A stretch of DNA of 64,000 nt from VXPW01 sp965115815 (GTDB taxonomy: Bacteria; Pseudomonadota; Alphaproteobacteria; TMED109), in contig OZ220465.1 in the NCBI GenBank assembly GCA_965115815.1, forward strand, positions 2,976,001 through 3,040,000, written 5' to 3'. Both the position numbers and the translations under genes were made by a program. Below are positions 1 to 8,261 of this stretch, piece after piece. Numbering within the stretch: the stretch's first letter is position 1; each line of letters starts with the position of its first letter. A model generated the notes under the pieces. That model was not told the origin of the DNA. It ran no database searches and saw nothing but the letters and a program-made list of their open reading frames with translations.

Positions 1-360
1 GCGCGGCGCATGGCCGTCCCACTGCGGCTGCAGCACCGCATGCTCGCCCGCATCGTCGATCACGACCAGTTCCATCCCCCGGAACCGGTAGAGATTCTGC
101 AGGGCGATCAGATAGGACGCCGCGAACGAAGGCCCGCCGGCCTCGATGACCGAATCGCGGAGTTCCCGCAGCGGGGCACCGACGTGAAGCAGCGAGTTGG
201 CTGCCTCGTAGGCGCTCCTGTAGGGCGCGAACGGCGGGCCGGTGCCCCGTTCCGGGTCGACGACGACCAAGGACCTGCCGTCCGAAGACGCTGCCAGCTT
301 GCGCCCGGCGGGCAGGCGGGCGAGGATGGCGGGCTCCTCGATCAGGTCCAGGAATCCCAT
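1..360 (-). CDS. Probable SagB-type dehydrogenase, N-terminal part (cut by window edge)
   Basis: This is the last visible gene of the RiPP operon. It starts at the ATG at 360, 13 bases after the YcaO stop, and runs off the left edge after 120 codons. The visible part contains a mixed alpha/beta stretch (ILARLPAGRK, then LVVVDPERG) and a conserved-looking block near residue 95 (LIALQNLYRFRGMELVVID). This resembles the N-terminal region that precedes the nitroreductase fold in SagB/ThcOx-like proteins of YcaO clusters. Family knowledge: SagB enzymes are FMN-dependent and oxidise azolines made by YcaO enzymes to azoles. The FMN-binding part lies outside the window, so the call rests mainly on position and weak N-terminal resemblance. 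Another RiPP maturation protein is possible. Confidence 0.5.
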   Translation of the reverse strand, partial: MGFLDLIEEPAILARLPAGRKLAASSDGRSLVVVDPERGTGPPFAPYRSAYEAANSLLHVGAPLRELRDSVIEAGGPSFAASYLIALQNLYRFRGMELVVIDDAGEHAVLQPQWDGHAPR

Positions 361-373
361 GCGCCGCCCCCGA

Positions 374-2692
374 TCAGACGAACACGGCGATGGGGTTCAG
401 GTCGGCTTCCGGGGTCGGCCGGTCAAGCCAGCCCATCTTGACCGGTACTTGGTAGAGACGCCCCGGAGCGAACCGCGCCCAGAAATGCCTCATGCCCGGC
501 ACGAGGGTGCGGGCAACCGGCATGCCGATATCCGGCCGGGTCTGGTCGAGCACCAGAAATTCCATGCCGAGATTCTCGACCAGAGACCGGCAATGCTCGA
601 CATCCGTCCGCGTATCGGAGGTCCGGAGAGCAGGATAGTGCTCCACGCGCCGCTCGGGCAGGGTGGAATCCGGCACCAGGTAGGGATGATCGGTCAGGCG
701 GGCATGCTTCCACCACCAGAGGCTCTCGGGGTCGTCGAAGAGATACCCGGAGCCGTCGGCTTTCACGTCCCGGACTGCGGTCAGCTGCTGGTTCAGTTCG
801 CATACCGCCCGGATGCCCGCGATCCGGGGATCCAGATGGGCTCCTGCCGCGAACAGGATGTCCTCGTCGTCCTTGTCCGTTCGACGCGATACTGCGGCGA
901 ACACCGGAATGCCGAGGTCGTGGGTCACGTCGATCATCCAGAGATCGCGGTTGCAGGCGGCGTAGTAGTCGCGCGCTTCCGAAAGATAGGGGTCGTCGAA
1001 GCTGTCGAGCGCCACCGCGGGACGCCGGAGCCGGTTGTACCACCAGCACGCGAAGGCATCGCGTTCCACCAACTCTAGGAACCCCTGCAGAATGGCCTCC
1101 TCCAAGGTGTTGCCGGCCGCACAGCCGTTCGTGTCCGGGCCGAAGAACAACCGGTCATGTTCTTGCGGCATGGAGAAATACAGCATGCCGGTGGGCAGGT
1201 ACCGATGGCGTTCCTGCGTCAACGACCATACCGGAGACCAGCTCATCTCCACGGTCGGATCGAAGCGCGCGGGAACATAGGCGAATTTCCGTTTCAGCGC
1301 ATTGATCTCCGCGGCGTGATCGTACTGCCAGTCGCTGTAGTGCAGAACCGTTTCCGGGCGGATCGCTTCGCCCTTGCGGAAATCCACGAAACGGGACCGC
1401 CGGCGGATCTCGTCGCCGCGGTAGGCGCCGGAATGCCGCTCGATGGCTTCGCACAGCGCACTCGCCTCGGCTTGTTCGGGCGTGCTCCCCTTCCCGGAAT
1501 TCAGGGATCGGATGCTGGTGCGCAAGGCCGGAAGGCTGCGCGCCTGCAGCGCGAGGTTGGCGCCGGCCACGTGGACATGCAGCCAGGAATCCCGATCGTC
1601 GGTGATGCGCAGCAGCCGGTTCACCGCCCCCGTGACGGGACTGACGAGATGCCGGTACCGGCGCAAGGTGTCCTGTGGCGGAACGGCGCGAAAACCGCCG
1701 CTGGTCCGCACCGGTTTCGGGCTCGGGGCCAGTCGCACCGGTGAAGCCGGCCGGTCGAGGCGAAACAGTGCCGGGTCGCCACAGGTCCGGCACTGCGGCC
1801 GCCGCGCGACCGGATGGATGGAGGTCTGCATGCCGAGCGCCTCCAAGGCCATGGTATGGCGGTGGAGCGTCGCGCCTTCCCCGAAGACGATCCATTTGGC
1901 GGACTCTAGGGCGGCCAGACCGATCACGACCTCGAACAGGCAATCGGGCGTATTGGAGGGAAACGCAAAACCGGCCGGGAGGCCGCGCAGATAGTTCGCG
2001 ATCTCGACATTGCTGCCGATCCGGCTCGCAAGGCAGTCCCAGCACGGCGCGTCCTCCGCACCGGGGCGGAACACCGGGCCGAACAGGGAAAAGACGCCCG
2101 ACGGCTTGACCAGAGCCCACGGAACGCCCGACTCCAGATGCTTCCGGTTGGTCTGCGCATGGGCGTCGTCCAGGTAATCGTCCGTGACGACCAGCGAGAG
2201 CGTCGGCCGCTCCGGGCCCACGGTCAGGCCGAGGCTCTGGAGCGCCGCGCCGAGCCGCCCGTCGTCTTCGGATACCGCGATCCGGGCGGCGCCGATCCTC
2301 CGTTCCGCCCATCTCGGCGTGGCCCCCTGCGCGCACCAGAACGCGGCCGACGCCCGGTCCATGGCGAAGTCGGCCGAAACGACGCAGCCTTTGGCCGCAA
2401 GCGAAACCATGGCGGTCTGGGCGCTCAGGGCCGAATGTCGACCCGAAAGCTCGGCGATGATCTCGCGGCGGCCGAGGGTTCCCTCGAGCAGGGGCACGAG
2501 ATCGCGATACAACTCTCCGACCAGAAGGATGCTGGCCGTCTCCGACGCCAGCAGCAGGGAGCCGTCCTCCGACGTGCGGGACGTGAGATGGGGAGCCAGC
2601 AACGGCCTTTCGACCAAGCCCCGATCGCATTCGGTGAACCGTTGCGGCGGCGCGAATGCCGGCTTCCACCCCGTTTGATCGACAGACACCAC
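374..2692 (-). CDS. Fused E1-like/YcaO cyclodehydratase (TOMM leader-binding plus YcaO)
   Basis: A 772-residue protein with two parts. Residues about 1-340 look like the E1/ThiF-related leader-binding partner; they contain two CxxC pairs (PCWDC and CRTCG) that would form a structural zinc site. Residues about 345-772 are a YcaO domain with its ATP-binding signatures: SGKGSTPEQAEASALCEAIE, then GNTLEEAILQGFLELVERDA, then CELNQQL. Family knowledge: such fusions bind a precursor leader and use ATP to cyclise Cys, Ser or Thr side chains onto the backbone, giving azolines. It lies 60 bases downstream of the last precursor gene and 13 bases before the SagB-like gene, so it is probably co-transcribed with them. 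The start is uncertain: GTG codons at 2692 and 2689 lack an obvious ribosome-binding site. The C-terminus ends LNPIAVFV, without the proline-rich tail of the bacterial LAP YcaO proteins. Confidence 0.9.
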   Translation of the reverse strand: MVSVDQTGWKPAFAPPQRFTECDRGLVERPLLAPHLTSRTSEDGSLLLASETASILLVGELYRDLVPLLEGTLGRREIIAELSGRHSALSAQTAMVSLAAKGCVVSADFAMDRASAAFWCAQGATPRWAERRIGAARIAVSEDDGRLGAALQSLGLTVGPERPTLSLVVTDDYLDDAHAQTNRKHLESGVPWALVKPSGVFSLFGPVFRPGAEDAPCWDCLASRIGSNVEIANYLRGLPAGFAFPSNTPDCLFEVVIGLAALESAKWIVFGEGATLHRHTMALEALGMQTSIHPVARRPQCRTCGDPALFRLDRPASPVRLAPSPKPVRTSGGFRAVPPQDTLRRYRHLVSPVTGAVNRLLRITDDRDSWLHVHVAGANLALQARSLPALRTSIRSLNSGKGSTPEQAEASALCEAIERHSGAYRGDEIRRRSRFVDFRKGEAIRPETVLHYSDWQYDHAAEINALKRKFAYVPARFDPTVEMSWSPVWSLTQERHRYLPTGMLYFSMPQEHDRLFFGPDTNGCAAGNTLEEAILQGFLELVERDAFACWWYNRLRRPAVALDSFDDPYLSEARDYYAACNRDLWMIDVTHDLGIPVFAAVSRRTDKDDEDILFAAGAHLDPRIAGIRAVCELNQQLTAVRDVKADGSGYLFDDPESLWWWKHARLTDHPYLVPDSTLPERRVEHYPALRTSDTRTDVEHCRSLVENLGMEFLVLDQTRPDIGMPVARTLVPGMRHFWARFAPGRLYQVPVKMGWLDRPTPEADLNPIAVFV

Positions 2693-2752
2693 AACGGCAC
2701 ACTCGGGATGAACCCGCCCGAGGAGCGGGAAACCGGATGCCGGCCCGGCTAC

Positions 2753-3031
2753 TTACGCGTTCTTGCTCGTTGCGGCATCCCGATAGGTCGAAGGCGCCGG
2801 CAACAGAATATGCACACGATCATGGGTGTTGAAGACCAGTTTGACCTCGGCCCCTTCCGGGAAATCGAAGCCCTCGGACCGGAGAACGGCAGTCGGGTCG
2901 GCGTCCATCTTCGCCTTGAAGTCGGGGTCGCCGTAGTATTTCGCCACCACGTCCGCATAGAGTTGCTGGCGTTCCTTCAGGTCCCCTGATGCCAGAAGAT
3001 CGGTGACTAGGGCATCAACCGGTTTGTTCAT
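2753..3031 (-). CDS. NHLP-family leader-like peptide without an obvious core
   Basis: A 92-residue peptide with the typical nitrile-hydratase-leader layout: a helical first half (LKERQQLYADVVAKYY), a DADPTAVLRSEGFDFPEG segment and the beta signature VKLVFNTHDRVHILLPAP. An AAGGAGA ribosome-binding site lies just before the ATG at 3031. Unlike its two neighbours it has no Gly-Gly cleavage site and no Ser/Thr-rich core; only about a dozen residues (STYRDAATSKNA) follow the leader. It may be a decayed precursor, a decoy or regulatory leader, or a precursor with a different cleavage rule. It is the third precursor-type gene in the row, 76 bases after its neighbour and separated from it by a strong hairpin. 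Confidence 0.75.
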   Translation of the reverse strand: MNKPVDALVTDLLASGDLKERQQLYADVVAKYYGDPDFKAKMDADPTAVLRSEGFDFPEGAEVKLVFNTHDRVHILLPAPSTYRDAATSKNA

Positions 3032-3070
3032 GAGAATCTCCTTGTTGTTGTTCTGTGATTACGTGAAGAG

Positions 3071-3098
3071 CCGCACCCCCGGCTTTCCGGGAGTGCGG
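3071..3098 (-). terminator. GC-rich hairpin between precursor genes; possible attenuator
   Basis: A 12-base-pair stem with one mismatch and a 4-base loop lies between the second and third precursor genes. No T run follows it on the transcribed strand. It could partly block read-through, or protect the mRNA of the two upstream precursors. Either would give more precursor than enzyme, as is common in RiPP operons. Confidence 0.4.
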
Positions 3099-3107
3099 CG
3101 AGGTCTT

Positions 3108-3527
3108 CTAGCTGGCGCTGCCCGCGGTGCCCGCGGTACCGGCCGTGGAAAATGAACTGAAGAACGTGCTGCACTGGAAGGTGCTGGCCGTGCTGACGCT
3201 GCCCGCGCTGCCGGCTGTGGCGCCTCCCGACACTGCACTCAGACTCTCGTCCGCCAGGTCCATGTTCGGGTCCGGCGGCAAGATGAAATGCACGACGTCA
3301 TCCGTGTTTGCGACCACATCGACCTGCATGTCGGTCACGGGGACATCGAACCCGAATGCCTCGTACACCTCGCGGCCGCTGGCCCCGTCGATCGAGACGC
3401 GGAATTCCTCGTCGCTCCGGTAGCGGTCGGCCGCCTTGAGGAAGCGCTCGTAGCTCTTCGTATATGTCCCCATTGCCATCGGCGACATATCGATGTTTTC
3501 AAGAAAGTCATTTCCTGCGACGTTCAT
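3108..3527 (-). CDS. NHLP/proteusin-type RiPP precursor peptide A
   Basis: A 139-residue precursor. The ATG at 3527 is chosen because a CAGGAGACAG ribosome-binding site precedes it. Residues 1-100 form the nitrile-hydratase-like leader, including VVANTDDVVHFILPPDPN. The leader ends SAVSGG, a double-glycine cleavage site at residues 101-102. The 37-residue core (103-139) uses mainly Ala, Gly, Ser and Thr with four Phe; 17 residues are Ser or Thr, and the only cysteine is at core position 17. It has no charged residues, so it looks built for extensive side-chain modification. Its core aligns without gaps with that of the neighbouring precursor. It should be a substrate of the adjacent YcaO and LanM-like enzymes. 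Confidence 0.88.
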   Translation of the reverse strand: MNVAGNDFLENIDMSPMAMGTYTKSYERFLKAADRYRSDEEFRVSIDGASGREVYEAFGFDVPVTDMQVDVVANTDDVVHFILPPDPNMDLADESLSAVSGGATAGSAGSVSTASTFQCSTFFSSFSTAGTAGTAGSAS

Positions 3528-3593
3528 GGTTCTGTCTCCTGAAGGATGATCCGAAGGGATGGCTGCCGGCACACCGATGCGTTGCGCAGCCCA

Positions 3594-3983
3594 TCAGCCG
3601 GCCGACCCCGCCGACCCGATGGTGGACGCGCTGCCGAGGCTGGAAAAGGAAGTGAAGCAGACGATGGTGCTCGCCGATCCGATGGTGCCGGCCGTGCTGG
3701 CGCAGCTGCCGCCGGCAATCTGGCTCAATTGCTCGTCCGCCAGATCGCTGTTCGGATCGGGCGGCATGACGAAGTGCGCCACTTCATCGGAATCCATGAG
3801 AAACCGATAATCGATGCCTTCCAGGCGTGTCATTCCGAACTCGTCGAAGACATCGTTGTTGTCGCCACGGTCAATCCGGTCACGGAATGCCGCGTCGCTG
3901 TGGTAACGGTCGGAAATGGCGACGATGAGCTCTCGGCGCTCCTCGTTCAATGCCATTTCCTGCATGAACTGGCTGTTGTTCAT
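3594..3983 (-). CDS. NHLP/proteusin-type RiPP precursor peptide B
   Basis: A 129-residue precursor and the first gene after the predicted promoter. A GGAG site lies 11 bases before the ATG at 3983. The leader shows the family beta signature (FLMDSDEVAHFVMPPDPNSD) and ends SQIAGG at residues 91-92. The 37-residue core (93-129) has 16 Ser/Thr residues and two cysteines, at core positions 2 and 17. Cys17, the pattern S-T-x-x-C and the following T-x-F-S-S are shared with precursor A. The core is uncharged. The stretch DLADE(Q/S)LS just before the cleavage site is also shared, which suggests one maturation machinery serves both peptides. Confidence 0.88.
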   Translation of the reverse strand: MNNSQFMQEMALNEERRELIVAISDRYHSDAAFRDRIDRGDNNDVFDEFGMTRLEGIDYRFLMDSDEVAHFVMPPDPNSDLADEQLSQIAGGSCASTAGTIGSASTIVCFTSFSSLGSASTIGSAGSAG

Positions 3984-4021
3984 CCGCTTTGCTCCATGGC
4001 GGTTGCGGGTTGCGGGACGGG

Positions 4022-4064
4022 CTTATATCCCATCTTCCCTGCGCATGCAACCCCCCTTATGCAA
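4022..4064 (-). promoter_or_regulatory. Predicted sigma70-type promoter of the precursor/YcaO operon, with a direct repeat
   Basis: On the minus strand TTGCAT (4050-4045) and TATAAG (4027-4022) are separated by exactly 17 bases, a good fit to a housekeeping promoter. The leader to the ATG at 3983 would be roughly 30 bases. A second TTGCAT (4064-4059) lies one and a half helical turns upstream of the -35 box and could be part of an operator. This is pattern reading only. Confidence 0.5.
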
Positions 4065-4840
4065 CCTTCTGTCTTCTGTAGCGAATGAGGCTTTCCGGAA
4101 CTCTGCGGATCGGCGCCGGAAACACGCGGACGCCCGCTGATTCCGGCACGGTGGGAAGCGGCGGTGTTCCAGGGCGTCGTCGCGGGGACGCCGGGCAGGA
4201 TCCGGCAGCGGTGCACGGGGTCGTCGTCTGCGGTGCGCGTGCCGTGGAACCCGGTCGGCCGCCCGCTGCGAACCCTGTGCCGCCGCCCCGCCCGGTCGGC
4301 CGGGCGCGGCGGCGTCGAAGATCGGGGGAACCGGAGCCGACGGGCAGGAAAGACTAGGCAACGACCCGTCCTGCCCGGCGTTCGATCACCGCATGCACCG
4401 ACATACAGCCGGGGCAGGGACAGGAGATGCCCCTGTGCTTCCCGTCCGTGCAAGGGGCCGTCCGGACCGCAGTCGACGATATCACGGCGACCTTCTCAAC
4501 CGGACATGGTTGACTCTGCATGCATGAGGCTTGGGTGCAGGCAGGACAAGGTCGAGCGACAAGGCAAGACCCGGCCAGGCCGCGCGCGCCGAGGCCCGGC
4601 ACAGGGCGCCCTTCGCGTGGCGTCGGTCCTCGCGCTCGCACCATCCCCGCGCCAAGGACGAGCGCGTGCTGCCCTCGGCCGCCGACACCGCCTTCCGCCC
4701 ATCCACCGTCGTCGCACACAGAGGTCGAACGCCGATCCTCATGGGCCACGATGTGCGGCCTCTCATGAGCAAAGAGTTAACCGTGTCCGGTTGAACGCAC
4801 GGCGACCGTGGATGGTCCTCGCGACGGGGCCGGCGCATCG

Positions 4841-4878
4841 CCTGCACCCTGATCACTCCCCTGCACCCTGATCACTCC
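4841..4878. repeat. 19-bp perfect tandem duplication
   Basis: The unit CCTGCACCCTGATCACTCC occurs twice head to tail, about 150 bases upstream of the LanM-like gene. It contains the palindrome TGATCA. It could be a duplicated regulatory site or a simple slippage product. Confidence 0.8.
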
Positions 4879-5028
4879 TCGGACACCGCGCGCCCCACCG
4901 GATCGCCGAGGGCCTCGCCGGAAGCACCGGTGCTTCCGGCGACGACCCGCCTCTTCCGGGTCCGCTCCTCCGGAAAGGGAGCGGGTGCCACGAACTTCGC
5001 CCGCACCGCTTGACGCACCTAGTGTTTC

Positions 5029-7632
5029 ATGGTAGAAACCCGCCTACGCGAACAGCACCCGAACCGACGATTTCTTTGGCGAGAAGCCCTTACTTGGACT
5101 GGACCGTTGCGCAAGCCGGCTGTCGATCCCGATCTTCTCATCGCTCGAGCCTCGCCGCCGCCGGAGCGCGGCGGCGACGGGCCGTTTGTCTCGTCCCCCA
5201 CTGATCCCGCCTCCCGGGCACGCCGCGAGGAACGGCTTCTCGAGGCCTTCGGCTCGCGGCGTGCGCTGGCCTTGCATGCCGAGGGTCTGGGGCTGTCTTT
5301 GGACGCCTATCTGGCGAGATTCGGCGATGTCCGCCTCGAGGGCCCCGCTCCGGACTGGGGTTGCGCCTTTCGGGAGATCTTCGAGCGGCTGGCCGATACC
5401 GAGACGCCCTTTTCGGACGTCTATCCGTGGGCACGCGGCTGCATCGAGGCGGAATGGCCCGACGGCCTGCCGCACGGCGCCGGCGCGCTGGACGGAGCCG
5501 TTTCGTATCTCGAATGGCGTTTCCGCGCAATCCTGACGCAAACCATGCGGTTTGAAGCCAGACTGGGCGCGTCGGAATCGACTTGGGAGGCGCGGTTAGC
5601 CCGCAGCCCCGCGCTGGCCTACGCGCTCGGCCGCACCCTGGCCGACTGGCGCTCGGATCTGGTTCGGATGCTGCGCTATGCCGCGGATGACCGGGCCGAA
5701 CTGTCCGGACGCTTCTTCGACGGCGGGGATCCCGGATTGCTGGTCGGCATCGAGCAGGGGCTCGGCGACCCGCACGCCGGCGGGCGGTCGGTCGCGATCC
5801 TGCGCTTTGCCAACGGTTCGGTCGTATTCAAGCCCAAGGATCTGCGCATCGCCGGCGTGATGCGGGAGATCGTCGGCCTGATCTCCAGCGTCGAGCTCTC
5901 TCCGCCTTCCACGGTGCCGCGTGCGGGTTATGCTTGGGAAACGGAATACGCGCCGCGTCCGGTCGCCGATGCCGGAAACGCCGACCGGTTCTACCGGGCG
6001 CTCGGCGGGTGGCTGGCGTTGCTCCAGACCCTGAACGCAACCGATTTCTGGTTCGACAACCTGATCGCCGACGGTGCCACACCGCGGTTCGTCGATTTCG
6101 AAACGGTTCTGCAGCCGATCTCGTCGTGGCCGCCGCGAATTCGACGCTTGGTGGACGAGGATGCGATCAGCTTCAACATGAGAGTCGCCAATGTCGGCAT
6201 TCTGCCGCTCCAGATGTCGATCAGGGAAGGCGTGGAGCCGACCGATTTGGGGTGTCTCTGCCGACCGGGAGAGCACCGCACGCCGCTGCACACCGCAGAG
6301 AACGACGGCCTTTACGTCTGGAAGGAAGATCGATTTGCCCCACGTTACGAGTCCGGAGATTTCGCGGACAGCGCGGCGCATTTCGACGCCTTGGAGGACG
6401 GCTATCTCCGGGTCGCCCGGGAACTCGGATCGGTGGCGATGCAGGACCGGATTCTGACCGCGCTCGAAGGCGCGCCGGACGCGCAGCTCCGCTTTCTCCT
6501 CATCGACACCTGGACCTGCTACCGGATCGTTCAGGAATCCCTCCTGCCCGGTGCCCTGTCGGACGGCGTATGGCGCGAAATCGCCCTGCACAAGATGCTG
6601 CCCCGCTATGCCGAGTTGACCGGCATGCTCCGCGAGGCGGCGGTGCGCGACATGCGCCGTCTCGACATCCCGCTGTTCCTGACCGCTCCGGCCTCCCGGG
6701 ATCTTCTGGGGGTGGAGGGCGAGGCATGGCGGAATGCGTTCGAAAAGGATGCGATGGACGCCCTGCGCGGCGCGTTCGGGACCATGGCCGTGGCGACCGA
6801 CCGGGACCGGCGGGCGTGGCTGCGTTCGTCGTTTTCCGTGCGCGCCGCCAATCCGCCGCGGCCGACTCCGGTTCGCGGCCGGACGGCTCCTGCAGAACCG
6901 GGGGATCTTCTGGCCTGGGCTGATCAGATCGCTACCGAAGTCCGGGATCTTGCAGTGACCAACGATTGCGGGTATCCGACCTGGGTCGGCATCATGCACG
7001 AGGTTCACTTCGGAAGGCGGTTCATGGCGCCGCTCCCCATTGATATCCTGTCGGGCCGAGCGGGAATCGCTCAGGCCCTGCTGGAGCTGGGCGAAAGGCT
7101 CGGCCGTGCGGACTTGGCGGCGATCGCGCACGAGACCCTGAGGGGAGCAGCCCGCGATTATGCCGAATCCATGAACTTCAGCCAGGATCTGGGAGTCGGA
7201 TACGCTGTCGGCGTCGGCGGACTCCTGCAGGTGCTGGCGCGCGAGCCCGGCCTGCGGGAGGATGCGCAGACGGTGTACCAAAGCGCTTCGGAAAGGGAAG
7301 CTTGGATGCAGTCCGGGAGCGACTTCGTCTCCGGCCTCGCTGGCTGGAAGGACGCGGTGCTGGCCATCGGCGGCACGGTTCCGGAGAGGCACGGGCCGCA
7401 ACGACCGTATGCGCCCTCGGCCCTGCCTCGTCTCGCCCCCTGGCTGGATCCCGGCCATGCGAAGCCGGTCTGCGCCGGGCGGCAGGCGGCAGTGCACATG
7501 AGGCAGGACCGCGATCAACTGGGAAGCTGGTTCGCCGAGAGATGGGTCGATGACCGGCATGACCTTTCGGGGATCGATGGAATCCCCGCGCTTGCCGTCG
7601 CCTTCACGCGTCTGGCGAACGGCTCGGCATAG
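5029..7632 (+). CDS. LanM-like lanthipeptide dehydratase with shortened, zinc-less cyclase domain
   Basis: An 867-residue protein. Residues about 90-650 match the DUF4135-type dehydratase domain of class II lanthipeptide synthetases: the phosphate-handling lysine segment VVFKPKD at 265-271, TDFWFDN at 338-344 and FVDFET at 354-359. Typical LanM enzymes have D-x-H-x-x-N where this one has D-F-W-F-D-N, so the usual His is Trp here. From about residue 670 it resembles a LanC cyclase (ILSGRAGIAQALLEL, then VSGLAGWKDAVLAIGG). That part is only about 200 residues instead of nearly 400, and I see no WCxG or CHG zinc motifs. It should therefore phosphorylate and eliminate Ser/Thr side chains, while cyclisation is doubtful. 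It diverges from the YcaO/precursor operon and most likely acts on those precursors. Confidence 0.85.
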   Translation: MVETRLREQHPNRRFLWREALTWTGPLRKPAVDPDLLIARASPPPERGGDGPFVSSPTDPASRARREERLLEAFGSRRALALHAEGLGLSLDAYLARFGDVRLEGPAPDWGCAFREIFERLADTETPFSDVYPWARGCIEAEWPDGLPHGAGALDGAVSYLEWRFRAILTQTMRFEARLGASESTWEARLARSPALAYALGRTLADWRSDLVRMLRYAADDRAELSGRFFDGGDPGLLVGIEQGLGDPHAGGRSVAILRFANGSVVFKPKDLRIAGVMREIVGLISSVELSPPSTVPRAGYAWETEYAPRPVADAGNADRFYRALGGWLALLQTLNATDFWFDNLIADGATPRFVDFETVLQPISSWPPRIRRLVDEDAISFNMRVANVGILPLQMSIREGVEPTDLGCLCRPGEHRTPLHTAENDGLYVWKEDRFAPRYESGDFADSAAHFDALEDGYLRVARELGSVAMQDRILTALEGAPDAQLRFLLIDTWTCYRIVQESLLPGALSDGVWREIALHKMLPRYAELTGMLREAAVRDMRRLDIPLFLTAPASRDLLGVEGEAWRNAFEKDAMDALRGAFGTMAVATDRDRRAWLRSSFSVRAANPPRPTPVRGRTAPAEPGDLLAWADQIATEVRDLAVTNDCGYPTWVGIMHEVHFGRRFMAPLPIDILSGRAGIAQALLELGERLGRADLAAIAHETLRGAARDYAESMNFSQDLGVGYAVGVGGLLQVLAREPGLREDAQTVYQSASEREAWMQSGSDFVSGLAGWKDAVLAIGGTVPERHGPQRPYAPSALPRLAPWLDPGHAKPVCAGRQAAVHMRQDRDQLGSWFAERWVDDRHDLSGIDGIPALAVAFTRLANGSA

Positions 7633-8261
7633 GCGGCCATTTCCCGACGGGTTGCGGAGCCCTGTCGTCGGAACAGCGCGGCCTCCGGATGGGGTCGGAA
7701 CGCCGGGATGATCGCCGGTGAGGTCGGGGCCAGGCGTCGAAAGGCGGGATCCTCGGTCCGCAGAACCAGGGTCCACGCATCGCGGCGTCCCCGTCGAAGC
7801 TCCCCTCGACCCCCCCGGCGGCAAGGAGACCGGCCACCTCCCGCGGCGGGTAGCCCGCGCGCGGCGCGGCGGTGCGGACGGGGGAGGAGAGAGGAGAACG
7901 GGCTCCGGAACGGCGCGGCGTGCGTGCGCCCTCACGAGAAGGTTCGTCCGGCACGGCCGGAGGCGTCGCACGAAGGCCCCGGCAGGCATCCCGCACGCTG
8001 TCCCGAAGAGGACGGGCAATCGGCTTGGCAACGCCCGGCGCGAACACCGGTCCTTCGGTCGTCCGGAACGCTCCCCGGACCAATGGCATTCGGATATGCG
8101 CGTCGATGTGACGGCGGTTTTCCCGTACCGGCCATGCGTCTCCTGAGCCTGCCCGGAACCCCGTCCGGGATCCGGCCGCGAACTGCCCGGAGCCGGACCG
8201 ATCCTCCAAACCGGGCATGGCGGGAGCCGACCCACCGCAGCGACTCCTTCAACCGATGCCC
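7633..8261. other. Intergenic region with an IS66-related 55-bp relic
   Basis: About 630 bases without a convincing gene. At 8081-8135 the sequence closely matches the left arm of the IS66-family elements elsewhere in the window (24971-25025, and inverted near 43910-43960). It is probably a scar of an old insertion downstream of the LanM-like gene. Nothing else is recognised. Confidence 0.55.

Larger units (their letters stand above)
3984..5028. other. Intergenic region between the divergent RiPP transcripts
   Basis: About 1 kb separates the precursor genes from the LanM-like gene. It holds the operon promoter at its left end and a 19-base tandem duplication near its right end. A minus-strand reading frame ending at 4354 encodes a Cys-rich tail (CPACTQASC, then SCPCPGC), but it has no clear start signal or recognisable family, so I do not call it a gene. 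No promoter for the rightward gene is evident. Confidence 0.5.

Noticed and set aside
4354..4749. Cys-rich small ORF between the divergent RiPP genes
   Set aside because: CxxC-like motifs are visible only at its end, with no ribosome-binding site, family resemblance or coupling to neighbours.
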